Shown piece after piece: positions 16,115-25,223 of a DNA stretch of 64,000 nucleotides (within the stretch, counting starts at the first letter, position 1; each line of letters opens with the position of its first letter). The DNA is from Virgibacillus oceani (GTDB lineage: Bacteria; Bacillota; Bacilli; Bacillales; Amphibacillaceae): the NCBI RefSeq assembly GCF_014638995.1, contig NZ_BMFR01000016.1, positions 1 through 64,000 of the forward strand. The letters are read 5' to 3'. The translations under genes were made by a program, and so were the position numbers. Under the pieces are notes generated by a model. It was given only the letters and a program-made list of their open reading frames with translations, made no database searches and was not told the origin of the DNA.

Positions 16115-16418
16115 TTTATGCTCCTGCCTATCTATATAAGTTTAATATATAATGTAGTAACATTAATAAATAATAATATAGTCAAGTTCGAAATACAATT
16201 ATTTGAGATAATCATTAAGTGGTAAAAATGTGAACTTGAAAAAAATTATGGACTCCATTCAAGTGTGTGAAGTAGATAAGAAAACCTGGATTAACGCTAA
16301 TCCAACCGCTCCCGCTAATAGAAAAAGCTTTAACCAGTGTGAATCCATGAAAATGCACCCATTTTTTAAATAACAGACATATTAATAGAGGCCATCCATA
16401 TTAGGACAACCTCTTTGC
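16115..16418. other. Intergenic region upstream of mvaS; possible 29-codon membrane peptide
   Basis: The 304 bases hold the AT-rich mvaS promoter region. A minus-strand frame at 16259-16348 would encode MDSHWLKLF and then a hydrophobic stretch LLAGAVGLALIQVFL before ending. It could be a single-helix small membrane protein, but its ribosome binding site is poor (GGGTG, off-spaced) and I recognise no family. A terminator for alr lies at 16386-16413. Nothing else is evident. Confidence 0.3.
16386..16413 (-). terminator. Terminator after alr
   Basis: AGAGGTTGTCC and GGATGGCCTCT (minus strand) pair over 11 positions if G-T pairs are counted, directly below the alr stop codon; the T tract is short. 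Confidence 0.55.
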
Positions 16419-17561
16419 TTAAGCCATTTTGTTTTCCCTGATATATATACGCGGGACTCTTTTCCCAATCAGGGAAGCTGCTTCATAATGAATGGTATGC
16501 ATCTGATCAGCTACTTCTGCCAAAGAAATATACCCATCACCCGGATCACCGAATATAGTAATCACATCTTCCGAGCTAAACGGTTCAATTTCCGTCACAT
16601 TAATCATCGCCTGATCCATACAAATCCGACCAACGATAGGTGCCCGTTGTCCATTAATGGTTACATTTCCTGTATTCGATAATGCCCGTGAAAATCCGTC
16701 TGCATAGCCAACCGGAATCGTCGTAATTGTAGAGTTTTTTGCTGGAGCATACGTACATCCGTAACTGATTGGCTGACCGATCGGTACCGTTTTCGTCATA
16801 ACTGATTTTGTTTTGAAGCTCATCGCTTGCCTTAAGCTGATTTTTTCTTGCAGATGCTCACTTGGGTATAACCCATACATACTTACCCCCACCCGAACCA
16901 TATCTAAATGCATCTCCGGATATGCAATCGTTCCTGCACTGTTGCAACAATGTTTAATAGGTATTTGAACGTCATGCTCTTCCAGATAATCAATCAGCTT
17001 ATTAAAACGATTAAACTGTTTATTAGTATACGCAGAATCAACATTGTCCGCATCAGCAAAATGCGTAAAGATTCCTTCTATTAAAACAAATGGAGATGAT
17101 ATTGACTGAATCAATTGAAATACCGCTGTTTCACTGATTAACCCGATTCTGCTCATCCCTGTATCAATTTTTATGTGAATACGAGCTTTTTTTTCATTTT
17201 CTTCAGAAATATCGTTAATCCTCTTGATTACATCCTGCGTAAATACAGTCAATGCAATATCGTTCATAATTGCATCTTCTGCGGCAGAAGGGGGAGTGTA
17301 ACCAAGAACTAAAATAGGAAAATCTATCCCTGCGTCCCGAAGTTCCATTGCCTCATCCAGCAAGGCAACCGCTAAATAGTCTGCACCCGATTGGATTGCC
17401 GTTTTTGCGATTTCGACAGCACCATGCCCATAACCATCTGCTTTTACAACAGCCATAAGTCTGCAATTATTGTGTATATGCCCCTTAAAAGCTTTTACAT
17501 TTTCCCGAATAGCATCCAATGAAACCTCTACCCATGTATCTCGATAGCTTCCATGCTTCAC
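16419..17561 (-). CDS. alr: Alanine racemase
   Basis: A PLP enzyme interconverting L- and D-alanine for peptidoglycan. The cofactor Lys (about residue 40) is in MAVVKADGYGHG, and the catalytic Tyr of the partner subunit lies near ISYGCTYAP. The protein has 380 residues if read from the GTG at 17561, which has AGGGGG eight bases upstream. The alternative ATG at 17582 sits directly behind the ald terminator with only its stem as a possible binding site. It lies just downstream of ald; a B. subtilis-like second, ald-linked racemase (YncD-type or catabolic) is plausible, since L-alanine is the Ald substrate. Confidence 0.92.
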   Translation of the reverse strand: MKHGSYRDTWVEVSLDAIRENVKAFKGHIHNNCRLMAVVKADGYGHGAVEIAKTAIQSGADYLAVALLDEAMELRDAGIDFPILVLGYTPPSAAEDAIMNDIALTVFTQDVIKRINDISEENEKKARIHIKIDTGMSRIGLISETAVFQLIQSISSPFVLIEGIFTHFADADNVDSAYTNKQFNRFNKLIDYLEEHDVQIPIKHCCNSAGTIAYPEMHLDMVRVGVSMYGLYPSEHLQEKISLRQAMSFKTKSVMTKTVPIGQPISYGCTYAPAKNSTITTIPVGYADGFSRALSNTGNVTINGQRAPIVGRICMDQAMINVTEIEPFSSEDVITIFGDPGDGYISLAEVADQMHTIHYEAASLIGKRVPRIYIRENKMA

Positions 17562-17586
17562 AACTAATTCCCCCTGATCCATTTAA

Positions 17587-17623
17587 AAATACCCTTCAAG
17601 CAATATCACATGAAGGGTATTTT
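17587..17623 (-). terminator. Terminator between ald and alr
   Basis: Perfect arms AAAATACCCTTCA and TGAAGGGTATTTT, with T runs on both strands, separate ald from alr. It ends only four bases before the upstream candidate alr start, so much of the alr signal must come from read-through or from a promoter overlapping this site. Confidence 0.85.
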
Positions 17624-17650
17624 ACATTAAAAACTTTAAATTGACGAGAT

Positions 17651-18775
17651 TTAAGTTAAGTCTGAGATAGCTTCTTCTACTTTAACATAATTGTAGCCAA
17701 GATCATGTGCTACTGCTTCAAATGTAACCTTGCCATTAACAACATTTACACCTGATTTGATTGCAGTGTTCTCATTGATTGCCTTCACAGCACCTTTTGA
17801 AGCAATTTGAACTGCATAAGGAATGGTAACATTTGTTAGTGCCATTGTTGATGTGCGCGGTACTGCACCAGGCATGTTTGCAACAGCGTAATGAAGGATA
17901 CCATGTTTTACATAAATCGGATCATCGTGTGTTGTAATGTGATCAACTGTTTCAAAGTTGCCGCCTTGATCAATGGCAACGTCAACAATAACTGAGCCAG
18001 GCTGCATGGATTTAACCATTTCTTCTGTTACAAGTTTAGGAGCCTTTGCACCTGGGATTAATACAGAGCCAATAACTAAATCAGAGTCTTTTACCGCTTC
18101 AGCAATATTGAACGGGTTAGACATTAATGTTTGTACACTTGTGCCAAAGATATCCTCCAACTGGCGTAAACGTGTTGGATTTAAGTCAATAATCGTTACA
18201 TCTGCACCAAGTCCGACAGCAATCTTAGCAGCATTTGTGCCAACCATTCCTCCACCAATAACAGTTACTTTACCTCGTTTAACACCTGGAACACCACTTA
18301 GAAGAATACCTTTTCCACCGTAAAATTTTTCAAGGTATTGTGCACCAATTTGCGATGCCATCCGGCCGGCAACCTCACTCATCGGAGTGAGCAGCGGCAG
18401 TGTATTGTTTACTGTTACTGTTTCATAAGCTATTGCAGTTACCTCGTTTTCAACTAATGCTTTTGTCAATTCCGGTTCCGCTGCTAAGTGAAGGTATGTG
18501 AATAAAATTAACCCCTTACGAAAATAACCATATTCAGATGAAAGCGGCTCTTTAACCTTCATAATCATTTCCGCTTTTTCCCAAACGTCTGAAGCGCTTA
18601 CAATAATTTCGGCCCCAGCTTCTTTATATTCATCATTTGTGAAGTTACTGCCAACTCCAGCATCTGATTCAATAATAACACTATGTCCAGCTTTTACTAA
18701 ATTCACAACCCCAGCCGGTGTCATTGCAACACGATTTTCGTTATTTTTTATTTCCTTAGGTACACCAATAATCAT
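17651..18775 (-). CDS. ald: Alanine dehydrogenase
   Basis: NAD-dependent oxidative deamination of L-alanine to pyruvate and ammonia, needed for alanine use and for normal sporulation in Bacillus. The 374-residue protein starts [20 protein letters not shown], with catalytic Lys in MIMKVKEP and His in [10 protein letters not shown]. The NAD-binding motif is [19 protein letters not shown]. All family landmarks and the length are normal. A PucR-type regulator lies immediately upstream on the same strand, and a terminator follows before alr. Confidence 0.97.
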   Translation of the reverse strand: MIIGVPKEIKNNENRVAMTPAGVVNLVKAGHSVIIESDAGVGSNFTNDEYKEAGAEIIVSASDVWEKAEMIMKVKEPLSSEYGYFRKGLILFTYLHLAAEPELTKALVENEVTAIAYETVTVNNTLPLLTPMSEVAGRMASQIGAQYLEKFYGGKGILLSGVPGVKRGKVTVIGGGMVGTNAAKIAVGLGADVTIIDLNPTRLRQLEDIFGTSVQTLMSNPFNIAEAVKDSDLVIGSVLIPGAKAPKLVTEEMVKSMQPGSVIVDVAIDQGGNFETVDHITTHDDPIYVKHGILHYAVANMPGAVPRTSTMALTNVTIPYAVQIASKGAVKAINENTAIKSGVNVVNGKVTFEAVAHDLGYNYVKVEEAISDLT

Positions 18776-18877
18776 ATTTATCTCTCCTAACTATCATTTT
18801 ACACTTCATTATATCGTTTTTATTCTGAATTTTGTTTATGCAGGTAACAAAAAATTTGAGGGATGATTTGTGCAAAA

Positions 18878-20128
18878 TCACATATTATCCCCCCTGATAC
18901 TTTCTAATTTTAAATCAAGGTATATCGTTGTTTTCTGGTTAGGATCCTTTAAATCAATTTCCGCAATTTCAACTATCCTTTTAAGACGGTAATTTAATGT
19001 ATTGGTATGAACGTGTATCAAATTAGCCGCTCTATGAACGTTACTGTCACATTCCAAATAAACCTTTAACGTTGCTAACAATTCGGAATGATGCTTTCGA
19101 TCGTATTCCTTTAATCTATCAATGGCGTAATTTCTATATTGCTCCTTGCTTCTGATTTTATATAGTTCATCTAAAAATTGATAAATGCCAAGTTCCTGAT
19201 AACTATATATATTTTTTAGCTCCTGTGAAAATTGCTCCTTGACCTCTAAAACCTTTGAGGCTTGGCTGTAGCTATTTTTAATAAATTGTGGTGAATCATA
19301 AATTATTCCAAAGGATCCTTTCACATCATTAATTTGCAATCGTTCACTTATTTTGTGAATAAAATTTTGGATAAATTCATTCAAAGCATTTATAGCCTTT
19401 CCATTTTCTCCTACACGGATTAGCAATATTAGCTGGTTTTGATCAAATACACGACAAACCACATGAACAAGCTGCAATGTTTCCGTCAAATAGTAAGAAT
19501 GCTTCTCGATCGTTTGTGTTATTTCACAATCGTATTCAATCATGGCAATTGCGAGCCTGCCATCTAATCGTAACCCGAATTGCTTTGCCTGACGTTCAAT
19601 TACGCTTTTCTGCTGGACATGCCCAGTTAATAACTTCCAAAAAAACTCCTGGTAGCTTTCCTCTGCCTTTTTCTTTTTAATTTGGAGTTTGAGCAGCTGT
19701 TTCGTTACAAGATTGGCTGCTTCTTTAAGCAGATTAATTTTCTCATCACTGAGGGTTTTATTGTCAGTCTGTGCCCATATGAACCCAAGTACTTCATTGT
19801 TTTTTCGAACTGAGACAGCGATGCGGTTGCCTAATCCCACTTTTTCAATCGCAGGAATAATAACCGGATCGTCACTTTCAAATAACTTCCCCATCACACC
19901 ATGTTTCCACAGGCTGTTAATCACTTTTTCCGGTACTTTTCTTCTAATAATGGTAGCTATCCTGGCGTCATCAATATTCTTTTCATGCATGCTGTAGGAA
20001 AGTATTCGATGGTTGGAATCTTCAATTGTAATTGGGCAATCCAGAATTTCTCCAATCCGATCGGCAAGCCCTTCCAGGGAATCAAAATCGTCTTTAAACA
20101 ATTCGTTATAATCGGATGAATGACTCAT
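18878..20128 (-). CDS. PucR-family transcriptional regulator, probably of ald (AdeR-like)
   Basis: A 416-residue regulator. The N-terminal two thirds resemble a GAF-like sensor domain (ITIEDSNHRILSYSM, then GNRIAVSVRKNNEVLGFIWA), and the C-terminal end is the PucR helix-turn-helix: RAANLIHVHTNTLNYRLKRI. In B. subtilis the ald activator AdeR belongs to this family and is divergent from ald; here the gene is upstream of and codirectional with ald, 102 bases away. The start is taken as the ATG at 20128; a GTG four codons upstream overlaps the GGAG site. The target is inferred from position. Confidence 0.8.
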   Translation of the reverse strand: MSHSSDYNELFKDDFDSLEGLADRIGEILDCPITIEDSNHRILSYSMHEKNIDDARIATIIRRKVPEKVINSLWKHGVMGKLFESDDPVIIPAIEKVGLGNRIAVSVRKNNEVLGFIWAQTDNKTLSDEKINLLKEAANLVTKQLLKLQIKKKKAEESYQEFFWKLLTGHVQQKSVIERQAKQFGLRLDGRLAIAMIEYDCEITQTIEKHSYYLTETLQLVHVVCRVFDQNQLILLIRVGENGKAINALNEFIQNFIHKISERLQINDVKGSFGIIYDSPQFIKNSYSQASKVLEVKEQFSQELKNIYSYQELGIYQFLDELYKIRSKEQYRNYAIDRLKEYDRKHHSELLATLKVYLECDSNVHRAANLIHVHTNTLNYRLKRIVEIAEIDLKDPNQKTTIYLDLKLESIRGDNM

Positions 20129-20358
20129 ATAAACGTTCACTCCATTCTGTCCCTAGAATACCACATTATCGGTAATTTGTATTAACGCCTTGTGAATAAT
20201 TACAAATTATATATTTCAGATTTTATTAATACTACAACCGAATGCTGGCAATATTTTGTTACACTGTTGAAAACGTTTATATTATTAGACAAAATTCGAC
20301 AAATTGTCATTTTTTTAGTATTATATGCAATTGGCACAACATGTTTGGAGGATACCCC

Positions 20359-21426
20359 ATGAAAAAAATATTAAAGATTGGAAGCGCTTTTATTGGAATC
20401 ATTGTCGGTGCAGGCTTTGCATCGGGACAAGAGGTATTACAATACTTTACTAGCTTCGGGATATTAGGAACAATCGGAGCGATTATTGCGACAGCATTAT
20501 TTGCCTACCTTGGTATGACATTAGTTAGGCTTGGAAGCCGTTTGCAAACAACATCACATAAAGAGGCAGTATATAAAATCAGCGGACGCTATCTTGGCGT
20601 AATCGTTGATTATATCATTATCTTCACCCTGTTTGGTGTAGGTGTTGTCATGATTGCTGGCGCGGGATCCACCCTTAATCAGCAGTTTGGGCTGCCATCG
20701 TTTATGGGTACAGCACTATTGACAATTTTAGTCATCCTTACCATTATGATGAATGTTGATCGCGTTGTTGCGGTAATTGGAAGTATTACGCCGTTCTTAA
20801 TCCTTGGTGTAATCATTGTATCCATTTATAGTCTGTTTTCAATGGACACTTCATTTGCAGCACTTGAACCAATTGCTAAAGAACAGCCATCATCATTGCC
20901 AAACTGGTTCATATCGGGAATCAACTATGTTTCATTTAATATTGCAGTAGGAGCTTCTATGTCCCTTGTTATGGGAGGCGCTGAAAAGGATGAAAAAACT
21001 GCTGGACTTGGTGGCCTTGCTGGCGGCTTGGGTCTTGGAATTCTAATTATTTTAAGTCACCTGGCTATCTATTCGAAAATTGACGTTGTTGCAAGTTTCG
21101 ATATGCCGATGTTAAAAATCGTTGATGATATATCACCTGTTTTAGGAGTCATTTATTCATTAATTCTATTTGGAATGATATTTAATACAGCGGTAAGTAT
21201 GTTCTTCGCATTTGGGGCACGTTTCACGGAAATTGGATCAAGCAAATATAAATTGTTTGTCATTATTACGATGATAGTAGCTTTTGGGGCTAGTTTTGTT
21301 GGTTTTACCGATCTAGTTGCATTTTTCTATCCACTAATTGGATATCTAGGCTTGTTCCTTATCATCGCACTTGTTTATGCATCTATTAAAATGCCCTCCG
21401 CAAAAAGGGGAAAAGCACAATCCTGA
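20359..21426 (+). CDS. YkvI-like membrane transporter
   Basis: A 355-residue integral membrane protein with about ten helices. It opens MKKILKIGSAFIGIIVGAGF and has ASGQEVLQYF, the family signature of YkvI-like proteins related to amino-acid/Na+ symporters. SFNIAVGASMSLVMGG is a second conserved loop. It starts at the ATG at 20359 behind TTGGAGG; the frame is open further upstream but without a site. It diverges from the PucR-type regulator, and transport of an amino acid linked to that regulator is possible but unproven. Confidence 0.82.
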   Translation: MKKILKIGSAFIGIIVGAGFASGQEVLQYFTSFGILGTIGAIIATALFAYLGMTLVRLGSRLQTTSHKEAVYKISGRYLGVIVDYIIIFTLFGVGVVMIAGAGSTLNQQFGLPSFMGTALLTILVILTIMMNVDRVVAVIGSITPFLILGVIIVSIYSLFSMDTSFAALEPIAKEQPSSLPNWFISGINYVSFNIAVGASMSLVMGGAEKDEKTAGLGGLAGGLGLGILIILSHLAIYSKIDVVASFDMPMLKIVDDISPVLGVIYSLILFGMIFNTAVSMFFAFGARFTEIGSSKYKLFVIITMIVAFGASFVGFTDLVAFFYPLIGYLGLFLIIALVYASIKMPSAKRGKAQS

Positions 21427-21445
21427 TCTAAATAAATTATATATT

Positions 21446-21479
21446 AAAGGAACGAGCTCTACATGAAGCTCGTTCCTTT
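21446..21479. terminator. Bidirectional terminator
   Basis: AAAGGAACGAGCT and AGCTCGTTCCTTT are perfect 13-base arms with an 8-base loop, followed by TCGTTTTTT on the plus strand. Serves the YkvI-like gene and, from the other side, the DHA2 transporter. Confidence 0.9.
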
Positions 21480-21494
21480 CGTTTTTTCGCATGT

Positions 21495-22916
21495 TTAAGC
21501 AGTTTCACTTCCATCAATCCCTGGGCGTGAGTTTTTAATAAAGAAAGCTAAGACCAGCCCAATAATCCCAATAACACCGGCAACTATAAATGAAACATTT
21601 ACGCCATGTATGAGTCCGCTGATCCCCTGCTCAGGAATAGCATTATTTGTCATGACAGATACAAGCAAGGCCGTACCAACCGCTCCTGAGACCTGACGCA
21701 TTGTATTGTTCATTGCTGTTCCGTGGGAAATTAGGTCCTTAGGCAGCTGATTTAATCCGGCTGTAGTCACTGGCATCATTACCATTGCAACACCAAGCAT
21801 CCTTATGGCATTCATAACCGCTATATATGTGAATGATGTTTCAGTTGTTAAATCTGTAAACATAAATGTTGTAATAACTAATATGGCCAGCCCTATAATG
21901 GATAACCATTTTGCACCAAACTTATCAAACAATCGTCCCGTAATTGGGTTCATAATCCCCATCAGCAACGCACCCGGCAATAGCGCAAGTCCGGATTCAA
22001 ATGCTGAAAATCCGAGCATATTTTGCATAAGTAAAGGCAGTACAACTGCTGCTCCAATCATAGCGATAAACACAACCATACCAAGTGCAGTTGTTAATGT
22101 AAATATTTTGTATTTAAATATTCTAAACTCAAGTATTGGTTCCTCCAATTTTAGCTGTCTGAATATAAACCATGTTAAGGCGATCGCACCAACTATTAAT
22201 GAAACGATGACTTGAGTACTTGCCCAGCCGCTGCTTCCCGCTGTACTGAATGCAAATAACAATCCTCCAAAGCCTAACGTTGATAAGATAATCGATAGAA
22301 TATCCAGCTTCGGAAATGTTTGTTTTGTAACATTTTTAAGAATGAAATACGCTACAGCAATATCGATAATAACAATTGGCAGGATAACATAAAACAAGCT
22401 TCTCCATGGGAATTGTTCTACAAGCCATCCTGACAATGTAGGTCCTATTGCTGGTGCAAATGCAATTACTAACCCAAACATCCCCATCGCCGTACCTCTT
22501 TTTTCAATTGGAAATATTAGAAATAATATCGTTTGCATTAGCGGCATGATAATACCAGCACCCGCCGCCTGTGCAATTCTCCCAACCATTAAAAAAGCAA
22601 AATTGGGTGCAATGGAACAAATAACGGTTCCGACCGCAAAAATACTCAACGCAGAAAGAAACAATCCTCTGGTCGTAAACCTTCCGATCAAAAAGGCGGT
22701 AATTGGTATCATAATTCCGTTTACAAGCATAAAGATAGACTGCAGCCACTGAGCAACGTTGGCGTCCAGTTTTAGGTCATGCATGATGTGCGGTAATGCA
22801 GTGGCTAATAATGTCTGATTCAAAATCGCGACAAACGCACCTGAAATCAATACGATCATGATTGGTACTTTATTAATTGTTTCCCCCGATTGTGAAGGAG
22901 TTTGACTTTTTTCCAT
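21495..22916 (-). CDS. DHA2-family MFS drug transporter
   Basis: A 473-residue transporter with 14 predicted helices, the size and layout of EmrB/QacA/LmrB proteins. Motif C-like AFAPAIGPTLSGWL (helix 5) marks drug/H+ antiporters. NQTLLATALPHIMHDL in helix 1 is the family's D1-like motif. Starts at the ATG at 22916, behind GAAGGAAAAG. A very similar paralogue lies at 43534-45069 next to a TetR regulator; this copy has none adjacent. Substrate unknown. Confidence 0.9.
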   Translation of the reverse strand: MEKSQTPSQSGETINKVPIMIVLISGAFVAILNQTLLATALPHIMHDLKLDANVAQWLQSIFMLVNGIMIPITAFLIGRFTTRGLFLSALSIFAVGTVICSIAPNFAFLMVGRIAQAAGAGIIMPLMQTILFLIFPIEKRGTAMGMFGLVIAFAPAIGPTLSGWLVEQFPWRSLFYVILPIVIIDIAVAYFILKNVTKQTFPKLDILSIILSTLGFGGLLFAFSTAGSSGWASTQVIVSLIVGAIALTWFIFRQLKLEEPILEFRIFKYKIFTLTTALGMVVFIAMIGAAVVLPLLMQNMLGFSAFESGLALLPGALLMGIMNPITGRLFDKFGAKWLSIIGLAILVITTFMFTDLTTETSFTYIAVMNAIRMLGVAMVMMPVTTAGLNQLPKDLISHGTAMNNTMRQVSGAVGTALLVSVMTNNAIPEQGISGLIHGVNVSFIVAGVIGIIGLVLAFFIKNSRPGIDGSETA

Positions 22917-23105
22917 TGATTCTTTTCCTTCTTTCCTAACATAGAAGTCTGTTGCTTTATTAATTCCACTGCAAAGTTTTTTTATGAAAGCGTGAAATTT
23001 AAAACAATACTTATTCCATTTCAATTATGTGATAGCTGCAACAGTACATCCTAACATAAAAAAGGAATGAATAAAAGGAATCTATTTTATATATTTATAT
23101 AATAA

Positions 23106-23143
23106 ATAAGCGGAACCAGATCCAGTCTCTGTTCCCGCTTATC
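23106..23143 (-). terminator. Terminator of the 95-residue gene
   Basis: AATAAGCGG-AAC and GTT-CCGCTTAT arms form an interrupted stem directly downstream of the stop codon at 23148, with T-rich DNA beyond on the minus strand. Confidence 0.7.
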
Positions 23144-23147
23144 CATT

Positions 23148-23435
23148 TTATTCCGTTTTCCCTATTTCCTTAAAAGCTTCGATAAACTTTTTCGGCGATG
23201 ATTTCACTGTATATGTATAAAGTCCGCTGCTTGTATGCAGATATAGCAGACCGCCATCATCCCCTACTGAACGATATGTTATATCAAGTACATCCTGAAT
23301 GGGAAACTCACGATACTTGGTAACAATTTTATCGTGATATAAGTATAACGTACGTGCATGTTCAATATCCTTTTGTTCGATGCTATTTACTTGCCTTTCA
23401 ACCTTGAAATACGGTTGTTCAGCTATTAAATGCAT
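23148..23435 (-). CDS. Conserved hypothetical 95-residue protein
   Basis: Reads MHLIAEQPYFKVERQVNSIE, then YLYHDKIVTKYREFPIQDVL and a Gly/Tyr-rich strand pair DGGLLYLHTSSGLYTYTV. The alternating hydrophobic strands and FIEAFKEI helix at the end recall a small PH-like (bPH) fold, but I do not recognise a named family. Start at the ATG at 23435 with GGAGGG upstream. No membrane segment, no signal peptide. It is probably monocistronic. Confidence 0.65.
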   Translation of the reverse strand: MHLIAEQPYFKVERQVNSIEQKDIEHARTLYLYHDKIVTKYREFPIQDVLDITYRSVGDDGGLLYLHTSSGLYTYTVKSSPKKFIEAFKEIGKTE

Positions 23436-23568
23436 AAAAACCCTCCAGCCCAAATTCCTATAACGCTTGGCTTTTTATCTTTTTACCCTAGTCTCTTAAT
23501 CTTTCTTAAACTAACTCAAACAAATGTTTATGTATTTAAGTGAACAGGAAATTCTATATACCGCTTTT

Positions 23569-24735
23569 TTACAAATTCTCAATGAACAAGCGAATAACGT
23601 CTGCTCCTCCGATAAATGTTCCTAAAGAGCTTCCTAAATTCGCAAAAACAACCACAAGCAGAATACGCGTCACTTTATTATTCCAAAATCCTTTTACACT
23701 ATAAACGTCCTCTTGCAGATTCTCAAAATCGGCAACAGTAGGTCTTCGGAAATATGCTTGTACAAATCCAGCAAACCAGCCAGCTGCAGTTATAGGATCC
23801 AAGGATGTAATGGGTGCAGCAACAAATGCAGTAAGAATGGTTAATGGATGACCTAATGCAATTGCCGTCCCTATTGCCGATAAGCTTCCATTCCATAATA
23901 CCCAGCTAATGGTTTGCTGCAGACCGGCAGAGGGATCCACGTTAAAAGTGTAGATGATAATCGAAAGAAGAACGATTGGTATGGTCCAGGCAATAATCTT
24001 TGGTGCCTTCGATTTAGGCGGCCGCTCGGAAAGGCGCTCTAAATCGTGTTCTTTTCTAATTTCTTCTTTTATTCCGGGAACATGCGCTGCTCCAAGAACG
24101 GCAACAACCTTATCTCCCGGCGCTTCTTTAATTTTTTGAGAAAGAAATTGATCACGCTCATCGATTAATGGCCTTTTTAACTTGGGAAAGTTATCAGTGA
24201 AATCATGAAGCATGGAATCAATCATATCCTGTGACTTCATTTTTTCCAATTCCTCTTCGGAAATGCTTTCGTTACTGAAAATACTCCCAATCACTTGCAT
24301 GAGAAGGATTGCCTTTCCTTTTAAACCAATACTGCCCCAGATGCGGGAAAATGTAATTTGAATATTTCTATCAGCCAACACTAAGTTCGCGTCTGTCTCC
24401 TTAGCCGATTCAATACCCTGCATCATTTCCTGACCGGGGTTAATGCCGAATTGTTTTGCCATTCGTTTTTGAAAGGAAGATATAGCTAGGTTCATTAACA
24501 GCAACGTAGCTTTCTTTTCTTTAATGACTTTGAAAATATCTGTATCTCTCCACTTGCTGCCCTCCATCATCGATTGGTATCGCTGTTCATCCAATTCGAT
24601 ACACACAGAGTCCGGCTGCTCCGCTTCAATTACTTCCTTTACTTGCTCTGCACTATGCTTTGATACATGGGCAGTCCCAATCAGTATGTATTCTTTTCCA
24701 TCTAAATTAAGTCTAGTAATGTTTTCTTCCGACAT
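23569..24735 (-). CDS. TraB-family membrane protein
   Basis: A 388-residue protein of the TraB/PrgY family (enterococcal pheromone shutdown protein). The N-terminal domain has YILIGTAHVSKHSAEQV, SVCIELDEQRYQ and AVLGAAHVPGI, the two G-x-A/T-H-V motifs and Glu of a proposed EreA/TIKI-like metallohydrolase. From residue about 240 on, several hydrophobic helices follow (IIAWTIPIVLLSIIIYTF and others). In Bacillus its role is unknown; a membrane protease-like activity is proposed for the family. Single gene, ATG behind AAGGAAG. Confidence 0.88.
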   Translation of the reverse strand: MSEENITRLNLDGKEYILIGTAHVSKHSAEQVKEVIEAEQPDSVCIELDEQRYQSMMEGSKWRDTDIFKVIKEKKATLLLMNLAISSFQKRMAKQFGINPGQEMMQGIESAKETDANLVLADRNIQITFSRIWGSIGLKGKAILLMQVIGSIFSNESISEEELEKMKSQDMIDSMLHDFTDNFPKLKRPLIDERDQFLSQKIKEAPGDKVVAVLGAAHVPGIKEEIRKEHDLERLSERPPKSKAPKIIAWTIPIVLLSIIIYTFNVDPSAGLQQTISWVLWNGSLSAIGTAIALGHPLTILTAFVAAPITSLDPITAAGWFAGFVQAYFRRPTVADFENLQEDVYSVKGFWNNKVTRILLVVVFANLGSSLGTFIGGADVIRLFIENL

Positions 24736-24840
24736 AAACTACCTTCCTTTTATAACTTCCCGTATTCCCTAAGAAAAATATGCTATATATCAATAATAAA
24801 CTAGAACAGACTAAATTAGAATTAATTTCTTCAAGTATTA

Positions 24841-24877
24841 AGCCATAGCACATGAAATTAGCATGCAGTCTATGGCT
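24841..24877 (-). terminator. Stem-loop after sspO
   Basis: AAGCCATAG and CTATGGCTT arms with a long loop lie just below the sspO stop codon; T tracts are weak. Confidence 0.5.
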
Positions 24878-24886
24878 TTCTCTCCA

Positions 24887-25036
24887 TTATTGTCGTTTTT
24901 TTGTTTTTTTATTGTTGTACTTTTCATTCTCTGTTAACGGTTCATTAGCAAATTCATGATCATAGCTTCTGGATAATTCCTTTCTTACAGCTTGTTCATC
25001 ACTTACTCCATTATTTGTTTGTTTCTTTTTACCCAT
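24887..25036 (-). CDS. sspO: Small acid-soluble spore protein O
   Basis: A 49-residue basic protein beginning MGKKKQTNNGVSDEQAVRKE. Its C-terminal block HEFANEPLTENEKYNNKK is nearly the same as B. subtilis SspO (CotK). Deposited in the spore core late in sporulation; not an alpha/beta-type DNA binder. Start at 25036, seven bases behind GGAGG. In B. subtilis sspO is transcribed with sspP; here sspP is far away at 58623. Divergent from the aminotransferase gene. Confidence 0.92.
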   Translation of the reverse strand: MGKKKQTNNGVSDEQAVRKELSRSYDHEFANEPLTENEKYNNKKTKKRQ

Positions 25037-25134
25037 TCGTAAACACCTCCATAACGTTATTTTGCCTAAACATATGCTGTTTATCCAATTTCTACGCACG
25101 CAATAGTAAATAAATTTAAAATTGATTAAATTCA

Positions 25135-25162
25135 TTGACAATATTTTTGATTCTGCTATGCT
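25135..25162 (+). promoter_or_regulatory. Sigma-A-type promoter of the serine operon
   Basis: TTGACA (25135-25140), 16 bases, then TATGCT (25157-25162). The -35 box is perfect and the -10 matches four of six. It stands about 60 bases before the aminotransferase start codon. No leader structure or riboswitch is visible in between. Confidence 0.65.
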
Positions 25163-25223
25163 AGAAAATATTTTAACTTGCTACGTACTAATTTCTTATT
25201 TTCATTTAGAAAGGAGAAAGGTA